In this document: in pieces, positions 1 to 9,426 of the stretch | Numbering within the stretch: the first letter of the stretch is position 1 | Layout of the letters: each line of letters starts with the position of its first letter | Assembly (NCBI GenBank): GCA_900088475.1 | Contig: FLMG01002934.1 | Coordinates: forward strand, 8,352 to 26,306 | Length of the DNA stretch: 17,955 nucleotides | From: Hyphochytrium catenoides | Taxonomy: Eukaryota > Sar > Hyphochytriomycetes > Hyphochytriales > Hyphochytriaceae | Reading direction: 5' to 3' | Made by a program: the position numbers and the translations under genes | The notes under the pieces: model-generated | What the model saw: only the letters and a program-made list of their open reading frames with translations | What the model was told of the DNA's origin: nothing | Database searches by the model: none

Positions 1-1839
1 AGATTAACCTCTCTTTGCTTCTGTTTGTAGTGGAAGGAAATATTTCACCCAATGCTATCTCCTTGTTGATAGTCATCTCTGTATCTTTCAGTCTTAGGTT
101 TCTGTCCTTCCCGTTTGTTCTCATTCGTTGCCAACGGGTATCTACCACCCTGATACCCTCGCCTCGCCCCACTCTCCCTCGAAAGTCCTCTAACCTTTTA
201 CCCCGCTTTCGTATATCCCACGCCTCCCTGGCTTCCTCGCTGTGTGTCGGCCTCCCCAGCGCGCCTGTCCAACAGCAGCACATAAGCCGTCAGGGCCGCG
301 TCAGCTGGAGGAGACGCAGATGTTGCTGTTCGAGCGTCAGACGTGGTCAGAGGTCATAAGGGCATCCCGTAGGTAGACGGAGTCATTCTACTGCTTTGGA
401 CGAAGGGAAAGATGGTACTCGTAGGAAGGAGAGAGGATAACCAGAGGAAAGGAAGCACGTCCTAGCTAGTTGCTAGGGGAAGGGCAGCAGGCACTCGAAA
501 ACTTGAGACCATTTGAGGTGAAGGATTGGAACAAGTGCACTGCATTGCATTGTAAACTAGCGGTAGTTCCTTCTTATGGTCCATTCTCAGGTCATTATTA
601 TGGGTGCGATGGCAGTGAGCCCTCCTGGCCCCTAATTTTTCCTACGAGTACTACTTTTAGATAGCTTTGGTGTGCACTCTCGTCGCCGTTGGCATTCCAC
701 ACCGAAGGGTCGCGATGCTGAGCAAGGAGGAGGAACGGAGGTGAGGCGGTGAAGGTAGAAAGAGAACGTCAGTCAATTGTTGCCCCCCTTTCTAGAAAGC
801 AAATGAAAGAAGGTTACCGTCCTCCGCCTCTTGCCATCCAGCGTACTTGATACTCCGTAGTAGTATAGCTATGCGGTGCTGTTGTTGCCACCTGTTCTTT
901 CCCTGGATGAGGCGATGAAGCAGCAGCAAGTGGGAGCTTGTTACGTCACCGCCCGGCCCAAACACGTTGCTTTAGTTAGTACGCTATTCTCCTAGCAGTA
1001 GTAGAAGAGGCAATACTTCTTCACCAAACACCTTCTGCGAATCTCCTCCTAACGGCCATCATGCAGGAAGAAGAAGGAGGGGAGGCAAAAGCCAGCTAAC
1101 CTAGCACTTGCACTAGTCAGAATACGCGCAGGTGTCAGAAGGAGAAGGAGTGGGAAGAAGCAGGACTACTGTTGTGGTCAGCAGGCCAGCCTCATCATCA
1201 CCTCCTCCTCGCAGCAATTGTCGGGGTACGTAGGAGACCGTGGTCTGGCCGTTGAAGGAGGAGCGGGCTAAAATCTATGCAACAGCAGCTTTCTCCTCTT
1301 CGCCCTCCTCCATCGGCCCTAAACTTTAGGCGACAATCAGGCTTCGAATCCCCTCCATATTCTGGTGTTAGCTTGCCCCCACTTTGCTAGACGTCCTGCC
1401 GCCGCTCCACTCACAATTGTATACAGTTCCCTCGTCGTCAGTGGTCTCTTCTACGTTAGAAGAAACCCAGTAGGGGTTAAAATATCATGATGAAGAAGAG
1501 TAATAAAGATCAAATCGCTAAAGAGGGACAGAAGACAACTGAGGAGTGCTAGAGAGCTTAGAGAAGGGGTCCCAGACCACATGTCTAGGTCCAGAAGAGA
1601 AGAAGTCGCCCGCCGCTACCCTATCATCCTTTGCTGCACGCTGTACGTCGCCCTCGATGAGTAGCGTGCTGAGGGCTGAGAGAGCACCGGCCCGAATCAG
1701 GGAGGCCTGGCGGCAGTAGCGTCTATTTACTTTGAGCTGGTAGGATAGAGTAAGTGAAGCAGCGTGCCCGACTACTGTCGGCAGCAGCAGCAGGCAGTAG
1801 CTGTATAAGCACTTCCTACTAGTGGCTCTCCGATGTGTG
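1..1839. other. Intergenic region, no recognisable gene
   Basis: No ORF here resembles a known family. One frame is open from the left edge to about 359, but its product is rich in Ser, Arg and Pro with no motif, and I do not support it as a gene. A pyrimidine stretch ending in TTTGTAG near position 30 could be a splice acceptor, so a terminal exon of a gene outside the window cannot be excluded. The stretch from 660 to 1839 has stops in all frames and is purine-rich, with many GGAGGA/GAAGAA runs. No tRNA or rRNA was found. Confidence 0.5.
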
Positions 1840-1903
1840 TTGACCCCTTGATAGGCTATATTCTATTTTCAACCATAATAAATCTTGACTATCAAGGGGT
1901 CAA
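1840..1903. repeat. Perfect 15-bp inverted repeat with 34-nt AT-rich spacer
   Basis: The arm TTGACCCCTTGATAG at 1840-1854 is the exact reverse complement of CTATCAAGGGGTCAA at 1889-1903. The spacer 1855-1888 is AT-rich. The symmetry stops at both ends of the arms. The structure could be a cruciform or hairpin, a remnant of a small foldback transposon, or a protein-binding palindrome. No gene is adjacent, and the retrotransposon fragment begins about 330 bp to the right. The arms are read directly; any function is unknown. Confidence 0.75.
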
Positions 1904-2234
1904 GCGGTAGGCGTCCCTTCAAGAGGAACACCCGCCCCCTCGCCGCACCTCGTCCGCTACTAGGGATAGAATGAAGACAAACCAGACACAATTTCTCCGA
2001 TTTATTTGTTCCTCTGGTTGCTGCCGTGATCAGTCGAGGAGGAAGAGGACGAGGTAGCAAGGAGGACATGAAGGGCATGAAGAACGAATCAAAAGCAGCA
2101 ACAAAAGCAGCCTGGAAGAAGGAGCCTACATTGCTTGCCCCGTCGCTGCCTCCTCCTTCTCTACTATCTGTTATTGACCATAATAATAAAGCGGCAAACT
2201 ACGGCTGGCAAGCACGATCGAGCAACTCTCTGGT
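1904..2234. other. Short intergenic spacer, nothing recognised
   Basis: Both strands have short open frames here, but they give low-complexity Arg/Gly/Lys or Ser/Pro-rich products without family motifs. No LTR, primer-binding site or polypurine tract could be recognised that would mark a boundary of the neighbouring retrotransposon fragment. Confidence 0.4.
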
Positions 2235-2723
2235 CTAATGGTGATGATGTACTGCTGGATCAAGAAGATACTGTCTGTAAGAGAGGAGGAGCAAGGCCCA
2301 GGCGGTGAGTTTGCAGACATGAACTTGACACGCATCCTCACCACTGGGTACTCGCGGAAGGCCAACTGTAAAGTCCATTGTAACTGTGTGCCACGGGCGT
2401 GGAGGAATATCCAACGGGTTAAGCAGTCCTGCCGGCACTTGATTGTCTGTTTTAGTACGTTGACAAGTCTCGCACGTGCCAACAAACTCGCGTACATCTT
2501 TGACCAAACTTGGCCAATAATAGAGTGTAGACAGGGAGTGTATGGTCTTCGTTACACCAGGGTGACCAGCCAGGGGTGACGTGTGAGCTGCGTCCAGCAA
2601 CTTTATAATGAGAGACTTTTTCCGAAGAATGACCACTCTACCGTTTTCCCGACGACGTAAGAGTAGACCATCCTTTAAAGCAAACTTGCGTTGAAACCAG
2701 CTTTGGTCAGACGTCTCTTGCAA
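2235..2723 (-). pseudogene. Integrase N-terminal half of Ty3/gypsy pol, truncated
   Basis: Integrase inserts the element's cDNA into chromosomes. This 162-codon open piece has the H2C2 zinc-binding domain: His at residues 47 and 54 (in the LAGHPG context) and Cys at 84 and 87 (CETCQR), with the characteristic YYWP between them. The catalytic core follows, with PRPWHTVTMDF at about 109-118, where Asp117 corresponds to the first acid of the DDE triad. After GLPRVPSGEDA the match fades and the reading ends in a run of His codons at 2235, so the other two acids are absent. The upstream linker lies in another frame, which shows a frameshift near 2720. Residue numbers count from the ATG at 2723, which is an internal Met and not a true start. 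Confidence 0.93.
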
Positions 2724-2849
2724 CGATCGCCCTTGACGTAGGACGACTTGATCTCCTCTGCGAATCTCGAAGTGTACATATAAACAGGTAGCGCTCGGTG
2801 GGTGACTTCCGACTGCGCAGCCTCTTCATCATGATTTGTAGTGTAAGGA

Positions 2850-3289
2850 AATCTAGAGAGTGCATCGGCGACGACATTCTTGTCTCCCTTCAAATATTGA
2901 ATTTACCAAATTCATACTCCTGCAGGAGCTCTAACCACCGGACCTGGCGCTTATTATTAAGATTTTTCTGCGTCTTCTGTAGATACTCGAGAGGGGCATG
3001 GTCCGTCTTAAGAACAAATCGTTGAAGCCAGATACACCGACCAGACGAATAAGGCATAGACATTTGCGAGAGCTTCCCTGTCATGAGTCGCATACCGTCT
3101 TTCTGTTTCGTTCAACTTTCGGGAGGACAAGAATGCTACGGGTTGCAGACCTAGACCTTGATCTTGCAAAAGGACCGCTCCCACAGCAGTGTCGGAAGCG
3201 TCAGTCTGAACCACGAAAGGTTTCGAAGGGTTGGGCATGTTTCCATCAAGCCAAAGGTCACGTCCGTTATCAGGAGTGGTAGTCCACAC
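2850..3289 (-). pseudogene. RNase H domain of Ty3/gypsy pol, frameshifted
   Basis: The RNase H domain would degrade the RNA strand of the RNA:DNA hybrid during reverse transcription. The first block, about 3250-3070 on the minus strand, reads PSKPFVVQTDASD, then GAVLLQD, then THDREALA, all typical of Ty3/gypsy RNase H. The frame then shifts near 3025 and resumes with RFVLKTDHAPLEYL and a VRWLELLQEYEF block. A second shift near 2895 leads to GDKNVVADALSR, the usual end of the domain. The order and spacing are those of the family and only the frame is lost, so this is a decayed copy rather than a functional gene. An ATG is present near 3289, but it is not a real start. Confidence 0.92.
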
Positions 3290-3330
3290 TTGGTAGTCTT
3301 GATAACATTCTTTTGCATGTTTAGCTGATA

Positions 3331-4314
3331 GTAGTAGGGTAGTCTAGATCTTGCATGTTCTGCATAATAGCATTGAGATGTGCAGTTGCTGCGCTCGCCG
3401 CGCGCTAATCTGTAATCTCACTTCACATTTTCCAGACGATCTGCACTTCAGTGCATTGCTAAAGAGTGTTCTTTCCAAAGGCTTCCTCTGTGGTGCCTAC
3501 CAGTAGCGTACTCGTGAGACTAAATTATAAACAGTTTTCCTCTTCTTATTATCATCAACAATCCAGGGGCAGAGCTGGGAGCCTGATAGCCGGTAACGTC
3601 TGTGCAGAGCTGGCTGTCTCTCTGGATCTTCAACTTCGAAGCTTCCGTTTCTTCTTCTACATTGTGTGACGGCGGCGGCGGCCTCCTCTCTCCTCTTCCT
3701 CCTCCTCCTCTCTACTTCTTCTCCCATTGCCACTGCCGCTGGTGTCCGGCCAGCCAGAGAGACGAGCCTCTTTTCTAGTTAACGTCGCTGCTATGTGGCA
3801 TCTCTCTCACAGTGACAGCAGAGGGCAGGAGTAGCTGGAGGAGGGGCAAGTCAGCCAAGGAGCAGGGGCAAGCTGCGCCTGACAGGATCTTTAGCTCCTC
3901 CTTCGACCTTTCGTTTGTTGAGGAGGAGAATGCCAAGAGAAGGAATTGATGCGTCTTTTTGGTGAGCTTAACCACACCGGGAGGAGAAGAAGGGGCGGGC
4001 AGGGATTAGGATCAATCATCAACAGCTGCCCCTGCTAACGGGCAATCAGAAAAGACGCCAGGGAGGAAGGGGAAAGGAAGGAAGCAGACGAGCGCCAGTC
4101 GTCCTGGGAAGCAGGCAGAGGGACCAGGAAATCTCACGCTGTCCTCCTAGGCCGATCTGCACGGTGTTCACTGTCACGCGTAGTCATCCTCCGTGGTATG
4201 CAGCACGAATAGGCCTGGCAGCAAGCACTACCTAGGAGAAGGTGGTGCCTTCATCACTGTAAGAGTGCAGAAAGCCCAGACACGCACACAGCGGATACTA
4301 CGCTAGATAGAGGC
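3331..4314. other. Non-coding region upstream of the beta-mannosidase
   Basis: No ORF here carries a recognisable motif. A pyrimidine-rich block with a short GGC repeat lies at about 3668-3730. The last 500 bp before the beta-mannosidase ATG are rich in GGAG/GAAG and probably contain its promoter and 5' UTR, but no clear TATA or initiator element can be defined. I see no trace of retrotransposon sequence beyond about 3330. Confidence 0.4.
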
Positions 4315-7300
4315 ATGAGAGCAAGACAAGGCGACCAGAAGACAGTCATGGCTGTTACGTCTCTCCTCCTCTTCCTCCTCGTCCAGCTGGGCATTGTCTC
4401 CTGCTTCGGCTCCTCTGCTCCGTACTTCAAAGAGATCCAGCAGCTCTCGCCCTGTCGTCAGCAGGAGCCCGCAGCCAAAGCAGCACCGTCGTCCTGCGGC
4501 TCAAACCTTTGGCTCAGCGGTGACCAAGGGGCCGATTGGACGCTCTCTAACGCACGGCGAGGCATCTCTGAGGCCTGCCGCTTGCCCACGGATGTCCACA
4601 CCGTGCTGCAGGAGCGCGGTATTATCAAGGATCCGCTTTATCGCTTTCAAGAGTTGGAAGACCGCTGGATCGCGCTGGAGGAGTGGAACTTCACCTCCTA
4701 CTTTTCTCTATCTTCCTCTGACCCAACTGGATCCGCCTCCGCTGCTTCCTCTTCCATTGCTTCCCTTCTTGTCATAGATGGGCTGGACACTGTCGCACGC
4801 GTGGCTCTCAACGGTCAGGAGGTGGGGAGGTCCGCCAATCAATTTCGTCGCTATTTCTTCAACATCACTTCGGCGCTCAAACAGTGCAAGATCCAGGCGG
4901 GAAACGAAGAAGAGACAAAACTCTCAGGGCAAGGAAAGGAGAGACACATGCCGGGAGAGGAAACGGAGAGAACGCTTACAGAACAAGGAAATAGAGAGGG
5001 CGACCACGCCTGCATGCAGGACCTTGAACTGACCCTCTTTCCCGCCTTGAACTACACGGCGAGCCGAGCAGGGACTTACCCTTATAACGTTCCCACCGAG
5101 GAGTTCTACCAGGACTGGGCCGAACCCACCCATCGTCATTTCCTCAGGAAGGCGGCCTCAGACTTTGGCTGGGACTGGGGCCCCACCTTCGTTCCCTCCG
5201 GAGTACTGGGCTCTGTGTACATCCTGTCTCTCCCTTACGGCACCGCAGTCGTCAAGGACTTTGTCATTCACCAGATCCACGGACAGACTTTTTCTGCCTC
5301 ACCTACTTCTGTCGCACCATCAACGCCGTCATCACCCTCTTCTCGATCAACGACATCCCCCTACGCAGCTTCTACTCCTTCAACTACTCTGGCACGCGAT
5401 AATACTCTCTCTTCTCACCATCTCTCTGAGGCACCAGGGACACTGTGGGAGGTGAGAGTCGAGAGGCAAGACACCGAAAGGGAAAGTGGCGGTTCCTCTG
5501 GCGCCCAATCCATTAGTAGACGACAACTTCTGAGGGATCATGTTCCTCTTGGTCTGCACTCTTCCTCTTCTCGTTCCTTAAATCCTTCTCCTCCAAGCAA
5601 TAGGTCTTTCCCTTCTGCTCCTCCTCCTGGCACGGTGGTGCTGAATGTCTCAGTCGTAGTGCTGGCTCATGGTTCGGGTGAAGGTACTCTTACCGTGCTG
5701 GTGGAAGAGACCAAGACGGAAATAGAAGTTAGCGTGAGCTTTCTAGACGGAGAGAACACCTTCTTTGTCTTTCTCACTCTGCACAATCCAGCTCTTTGGT
5801 GGCCGCGGGGTTACGGTCCTCAAGCTCTTTACACAGTAAGAGCTGACCTGCGCACCGTGGGGGAAGGAGGGGAGAAGCTCTCCACTCTCTCGCACCGCAT
5901 CGGGCTGCGTACTGTCAGCTTGAAGAGGCAGGATAAACAAAGCGGTAGGAGAGACGATTTTCTCTTCCTCATCAATGGGGTGGAGGTCTTTGTAAAAGGC
6001 GCGAACTGGATCCCCACGCAGACGTTCCATTCCCGCTCCTCCGATGCAATGGTCACTCAGTATCTGGAGGATGCTGTGGAAGCAAACATGAATATGCTCA
6101 GAGTCTGGGGCGGCGGACTGTACGAAAGAGAAGCTTTCTACGCCCTCTGCGATCGCCTAGGAATCTTGGTCTGGCAGGAATGGATGTTCGCCTGCTCTCT
6201 TTACCCTCGAGACGCGGAGTATCTGCTTGAGGTTGAACGAGAGATCAAGGACCAAGCGCTAAGGCTTGGCAACCATCCATCCATCGTTGTCTGGGGAGGA
6301 AACAATGAGGTTGAGGCGTTCCTGCAGCAGATAACAGCTAGTCAGGCAATAAGCGGTGGAGCTAGACAGGATATGGCCTCAGCATCTACGGTCTTCTCCG
6401 GTCGTGAACCTCCATCCAATCCTATCTCTCATGACGTGGCCATCGGTGACTACGTAAAGCTCTTTGTGGACCATATCCCTAGCATAATGTACCAGGTACT
6501 GCCTGCAGATACTCCGTACATCGACTCTTCTCCATCCAACGGACTGCTTAGCTATCAGCCGTATGTCAAGCGCTGGGGCGATCCGCAGGACCCATCGAGA
6601 GGAGACGTGCACTTCTACGACTACACGGCCGACTGCATGGACGAGGACATCTATCCTAAGGCAAGGTTCGTCTCAGAGTTTGGCTTTCAGAGCTTTCCTT
6701 CTCCTTTCACTCTCTCCACCGTCACTCTTCCAGAGGACCTCTCGTCTTTCAACTCATCACTTCTGCGGTGGCGTCAACGCAGCCCGAACGGCACAGAGTT
6801 CATCCTTGGGCAGATAGATAGACACTTCGTTCTCCCTCCCTTTACCGATAAGGGACGCGAGGAACGCCTCAGCTTCTCAAGCTTCTCCCACTTGTCGCAG
6901 CTACAGCAGGCGCTGTGCTACGATACCGCCGTCCGTCGCTGGAGGAGAGGGAGAAGCGAAGCGGCACACACGATGGGGATTCTCTACTGGCAGCTAAACG
7001 ATGTCTGGCAGGGCCCGTCCTGGTCCAGCATCGAGTTCGGTGGCAGATGGAAGCTCCTGCACTACTTCCTGAGGCGAGCTTACGCGCCTGTCACGCTCTC
7101 TGGTCGTCTTGATGTCTCTTCGCCTTTGCCTCTTCTTCGCATCTACGGGACCAATGACCTGCGCCATGCAGTGCACGGGATCCTGCGCTTAGAAATCTGG
7201 CTCCTCTCTTCTGGCATTTTGCTGGCTTCCGAGGAGATTCCCTTTACTCTGGCTGGTGAAGGGACAACGGAGCTGCACACTGAGAGCAACTATATTAGAG

Positions 7301-7755
7301 GAAGGCACGGACCAGTGGGCGAAGACCAGCGACGTGTTCTAGTCCGTATAACTCCTTTCATGGTTAGGGGAGAGGGAGATGCGGGCGGCGAGAACTTAGT
7401 AATGGAACTGAAGCTTTATTCTTGGGATATGATAGTGGGAGGAAGACTGGGCCTCCAGCATCTCTCTCCCTCCTCAGTCTACGTCCTCTCCTGCAGCCAC
7501 AAGGCGAACGAAGAGAGAATAGAACCCAGAAGAAAAAGCAATGAAGCGGAGATATCACTGCTGTCCAGCTCTCTCTCTCTCTTCGTGACGCTCGATGCTA
7601 AGAGAGTCTCTGGCTACTTTGACGACAACGGCTTCTCTCTCGCTCCCGGAGAGCGGCGCTCTCTCTCATTCAAGGGAAGAGAGAACTTTGAGATTGAGCA
7701 GTTCTGCCAGGATCTAACGGTAACAAGCCTCTATGACACTCTAAGGCGAAGTTAG
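4315..7755 (+). CDS. Beta-mannosidase, glycoside hydrolase family 2, secreted or lysosomal
   Basis: The enzyme hydrolyses terminal beta-D-mannose from oligosaccharides, typically Man-beta-1,4-GlcNAc from N-glycans or mannan fragments. The single ORF encodes 1146 residues, against roughly 850-900 in animal lysosomal enzymes. A hydrophobic signal peptide starts at Met12 (nt 4348), so Met12 may be the true start. GH2 landmarks in order are the sugar-binding fold with DPLYRF and VIDGLDTVARVALNG, DFGWDWGP from residue 283, WWPRGYG near 500, VKGANWIP near 560, RVWGGGLYE at 596, the acid/base in WGGNNE (Glu665), the nucleophile in SEFG (Glu788), and YWQLNDVWQGPSWS near 892. The extra length sits mainly in two insertions, residues about 202-245 (charged) and 324-438 (Ser/Pro/Thr-rich). 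Several N-glycosylation sequons fit passage through the ER. No intron is needed, unlike the neighbouring chitin synthase gene. Confidence 0.95.
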   Translation: MRARQGDQKTVMAVTSLLLFLLVQLGIVSCFGSSAPYFKEIQQLSPCRQQEPAAKAAPSSCGSNLWLSGDQGADWTLSNARRGISEACRLPTDVHTVLQERGIIKDPLYRFQELEDRWIALEEWNFTSYFSLSSSDPTGSASAASSSIASLLVIDGLDTVARVALNGQEVGRSANQFRRYFFNITSALKQCKIQAGNEEETKLSGQGKERHMPGEETERTLTEQGNREGDHACMQDLELTLFPALNYTASRAGTYPYNVPTEEFYQDWAEPTHRHFLRKAASDFGWDWGPTFVPSGVLGSVYILSLPYGTAVVKDFVIHQIHGQTFSASPTSVAPSTPSSPSSRSTTSPYAASTPSTTLARDNTLSSHHLSEAPGTLWEVRVERQDTERESGGSSGAQSISRRQLLRDHVPLGLHSSSSRSLNPSPPSNRSFPSAPPPGTVVLNVSVVVLAHGSGEGTLTVLVEETKTEIEVSVSFLDGENTFFVFLTLHNPALWWPRGYGPQALYTVRADLRTVGEGGEKLSTLSHRIGLRTVSLKRQDKQSGRRDDFLFLINGVEVFVKGANWIPTQTFHSRSSDAMVTQYLEDAVEANMNMLRVWGGGLYEREAFYALCDRLGILVWQEWMFACSLYPRDAEYLLEVEREIKDQALRLGNHPSIVVWGGNNEVEAFLQQITASQAISGGARQDMASASTVFSGREPPSNPISHDVAIGDYVKLFVDHIPSIMYQVLPADTPYIDSSPSNGLLSYQPYVKRWGDPQDPSRGDVHFYDYTADCMDEDIYPKARFVSEFGFQSFPSPFTLSTVTLPEDLSSFNSSLLRWRQRSPNGTEFILGQIDRHFVLPPFTDKGREERLSFSSFSHLSQLQQALCYDTAVRRWRRGRSEAAHTMGILYWQLNDVWQGPSWSSIEFGGRWKLLHYFLRRAYAPVTLSGRLDVSSPLPLLRIYGTNDLRHAVHGILRLEIWLLSSGILLASEEIPFTLAGEGTTELHTESNYIRGRHGPVGEDQRRVLVRITPFMVRGEGDAGGENLVMELKLYSWDMIVGGRLGLQHLSPSSVYVLSCSHKANEERIEPRRKSNEAEISLLSSSLSLFVTLDAKRVSGYFDDNGFSLAPGERRSLSFKGRENFEIEQFCQDLTVTSLYDTLRRS

Positions 7756-8332
7756 GAAAGAGAAGAGGACAGAGAGACCATGTCTGGTCCCTGGATAATA
7801 GGGATGAAGAGCCGCTGAAGCTACGTTAGAAAGAATATAACAAGAGCGAAGAAGAGTAAAAGGGAAGATAGAAGAGGAAGGCCAAGGGGGAGAGAAGGTA
7901 GCCTTAGTTCCACCCAGAGGTCAGACGCTTGTTGGGTTGCTGAGATTGACTGCCTAATCATAAACAAGCAGCAACCTGAGGCTTCGCTCGATGACTGTCA
8001 GGTCTCGATTTTCTCTCTTGTTCACTCTCTCTTTCTCTCTCAGCCTTCGGTAGCATTGCTGATGCAGAAATTGAGAGCCACTTGCTGCGGGATGGAGGAG
8101 GGAGACTGGCCCGCCCAGGCCCGTTCTGGCGGCGTGTTGAAGATGCAAAGCAAGGCGAATGAACATTTGCTCTTTGTCTCTTTCTTCTCTCCTCCTAGGA
8201 ATCTCTTTGCTGGTTGTTCTGAGGACTGATGACACAGAAGTGTGAGCCTCCCCCGCCCCAGGAGAGCCAGTACTGCCACCCCTGCCTGCCCTTCCCACCT
8301 TGGCATCTACTGACCCCACCACTACCTCTGTG

Positions 8333-8338
<6 letters not shown>
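7756..8338. other. 3' flank of the beta-mannosidase gene
   Basis: This is a purine-rich stretch (GAGAAG repeats, 7756-7900) followed by mixed sequence, probably including the 3' UTR. No canonical AATAAA polyadenylation signal is seen close to the stop codon. The open frames on both strands are low-complexity shadows of the simple repeats and have no family motif. Confidence 0.45.
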
Positions 8339-8377
<39 letters not shown>

Positions 8378-8445
8378 CTCCTTTTCTCTCTCAACTTTCT
8401 CTCTCTCTCCTTTTCTCTCCCTCTGTCTCTCTTCCCGCTCTCTGT
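8339..8445. repeat. (TC)18 microsatellite and adjoining pyrimidine tract
   Basis: Eighteen uninterrupted TC units run from 8339 to 8374. They are followed by about 70 bp of nearly pure pyrimidine (TCTCTC, CCTCCT and TTTTCTC runs with few interruptions). The tract is on the same strand as the GA tract about 470 bp downstream, so the two are complementary in orientation. Ser/Leu and Arg/Glu repeat ORFs over it are artefacts of the repeat. Confidence 0.95.
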
Positions 8446-8843
8446 CTCTGACATCTCAGTCCTCGATCAGGACCCTTTCTCTCACACTGTCATCTAACTG
8501 TTCTTCTTTCTTGCAACTCACGCCTTTCAAGCAACCGCTTATAAATATCTCTGTCCTCATTCTGATTGGATCCTCTCTGCATCTTAGGCCCTTGACCTTG
8601 ATTGCGGTTTATGGTGTTACACTTTCTGATGCTATTACTACGCCAACCGGTGCGAGGTTGAGAGCTTGACAAAGAGGCTTAGACCCCCATATTATTACTA
8701 TACTGGGAGTGCTAAAGTGGTAATATACATAGTTATTCTTTAAATCACTGATCTATACATGTAAGTCTATAGTAGTAGGCGTGCCTAGGGTTGGGGGTTT
8801 GCTCAGGTTGGTGCGATGCTGTGGTTGAAGCAGTACCAGGGCC
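8446..8843. other. Spacer between the TC and GA microsatellites
   Basis: Unique sequence, AT-rich towards the right (about 8680-8780), without a motif-bearing ORF. It would be the loop if the flanking complementary repeats paired in a transcript. Confidence 0.4.
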
Positions 8844-8846
8844 GAG

Positions 8847-8919
<73 letters not shown>

Positions 8920-8994
8920 GGAGAGAGAGAGAGAGAAAAAGAGAGAGCGAAAGTGAGGGAGAGAGAGGGAGAGAGCGAGAGACAGAGAGGGAAA

Positions 8995-9026
<32 letters not shown>

Positions 9027-9078
9027 TGAGAGAGAGAGAGAGAGGGAGAGAGAGAGAGAGAGAGAGGGAGGGGAAAGG
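8844..9078. repeat. Long (GA)n purine tract
   Basis: Ten GA units (8844-8863) and twenty-four AG units (8864-8911) are followed by imperfect GA repeats to about 9078. The whole tract of about 235 bp has only a handful of pyrimidines (isolated C or T, for example in GCGAAAGTGAGG). It lies about 350 bp upstream of the chitin synthase start, so it could sit in that gene's promoter or 5' UTR. Homopurine mirror repeats of this length can adopt triplex (H-DNA) structure; whether this one does is not known. Confidence 0.95.
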
Positions 9079-9194
9079 TACAGTTCAGGAGGGAGGAGGG
9101 AGGATGACCATGATGACAGGAGGAGACGCATATACTTGCAACACCAAGGATGGGGCAGAACTATTTACAGAGGAAGCCAAAGGAGAGAGCAGTG

Positions 9195-9214
9195 GAGAGA
9201 GAGAGAGAGAGAGA
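9195..9214. repeat. (GA)10 microsatellite
   Basis: A short perfect dinucleotide repeat about 210 bp upstream of the chitin synthase start, in the same orientation as the larger GA tract. Confidence 0.9.
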
Positions 9215-9426
9215 GGCAGGAGAAGAGCGGTTTGGACCGCCACGCTTTCACCCTCCGCTCCTGAACATTCTGAAGAATCACCTCCAGAGGCCATTCTGAA
9301 GCTTCAGTCATCGTGTTGGCAGCTCCAGCGAGCAAGCCACAGCTCGCGGCTGACACGGGATCAAACGCGACAGACCAGGAGAAGTAAAGATTGAAAGAAG
9401 AGTCTGCTGTCAAAAGAATAAGGAGA

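Larger units (their letters stand above)
2235..3330 (-). mobile_element. Degenerate Ty3/gypsy-type LTR retrotransposon fragment
   Basis: On the minus strand, from high to low coordinates, the conserved blocks come in the Ty3/gypsy pol order. They are the end of the RT-RNase H connection, RNase H (about 3255-2850), the integrase H2C2 zinc-binding domain (about 2590-2450) and the start of the integrase catalytic core (about 2400-2290). No protease or reverse transcriptase catalytic motif is visible before it, and nothing of the integrase after the first core segment. No LTRs were found on either side. The reading frame is broken at least three times (near 3025, 2895 and 2720), so the element cannot be active. 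Integrase following RNase H separates Ty3/gypsy from Ty1/copia, where integrase comes before RT. Confidence 0.92.

Noticed and set aside
15-359. Open frame running from the left edge
   Set aside because: Its composition is low-complexity and it has no recognisable motif. It could be part of an off-window gene, but nothing supports that.
1335-1365. A TTCGAATCC stretch resembling a tRNA T-loop
   Set aside because: The flanking bases do not pair as a T-arm stem, and no D-arm, anticodon arm or acceptor stem is found at the right spacing.
3497-3733. Arg/Glu-rich minus-strand ORF
   Set aside because: It is produced by a pyrimidine-rich simple-sequence block on the plus strand and shows no motif.
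8229-8669. Ser/Leu-repeat open frames over the TC tract and Arg/Glu-repeat frames on the other strand
   Set aside because: They are direct translations of the dinucleotide repeat, with no unique sequence resembling a protein family.
8745-9264. Long Arg/Glu-rich and Ser/Leu-rich open frames over the GA tract
   Set aside because: These are repeat artefacts; a GA repeat cannot generate stop codons, so long frames are expected by chance.
9391-9426. Alternative chitin synthase start 12 codons upstream
   Set aside because: It is in frame and possible, but nothing in the sequence favours it over the ATG at 9427. I kept the shorter start and noted the alternative.
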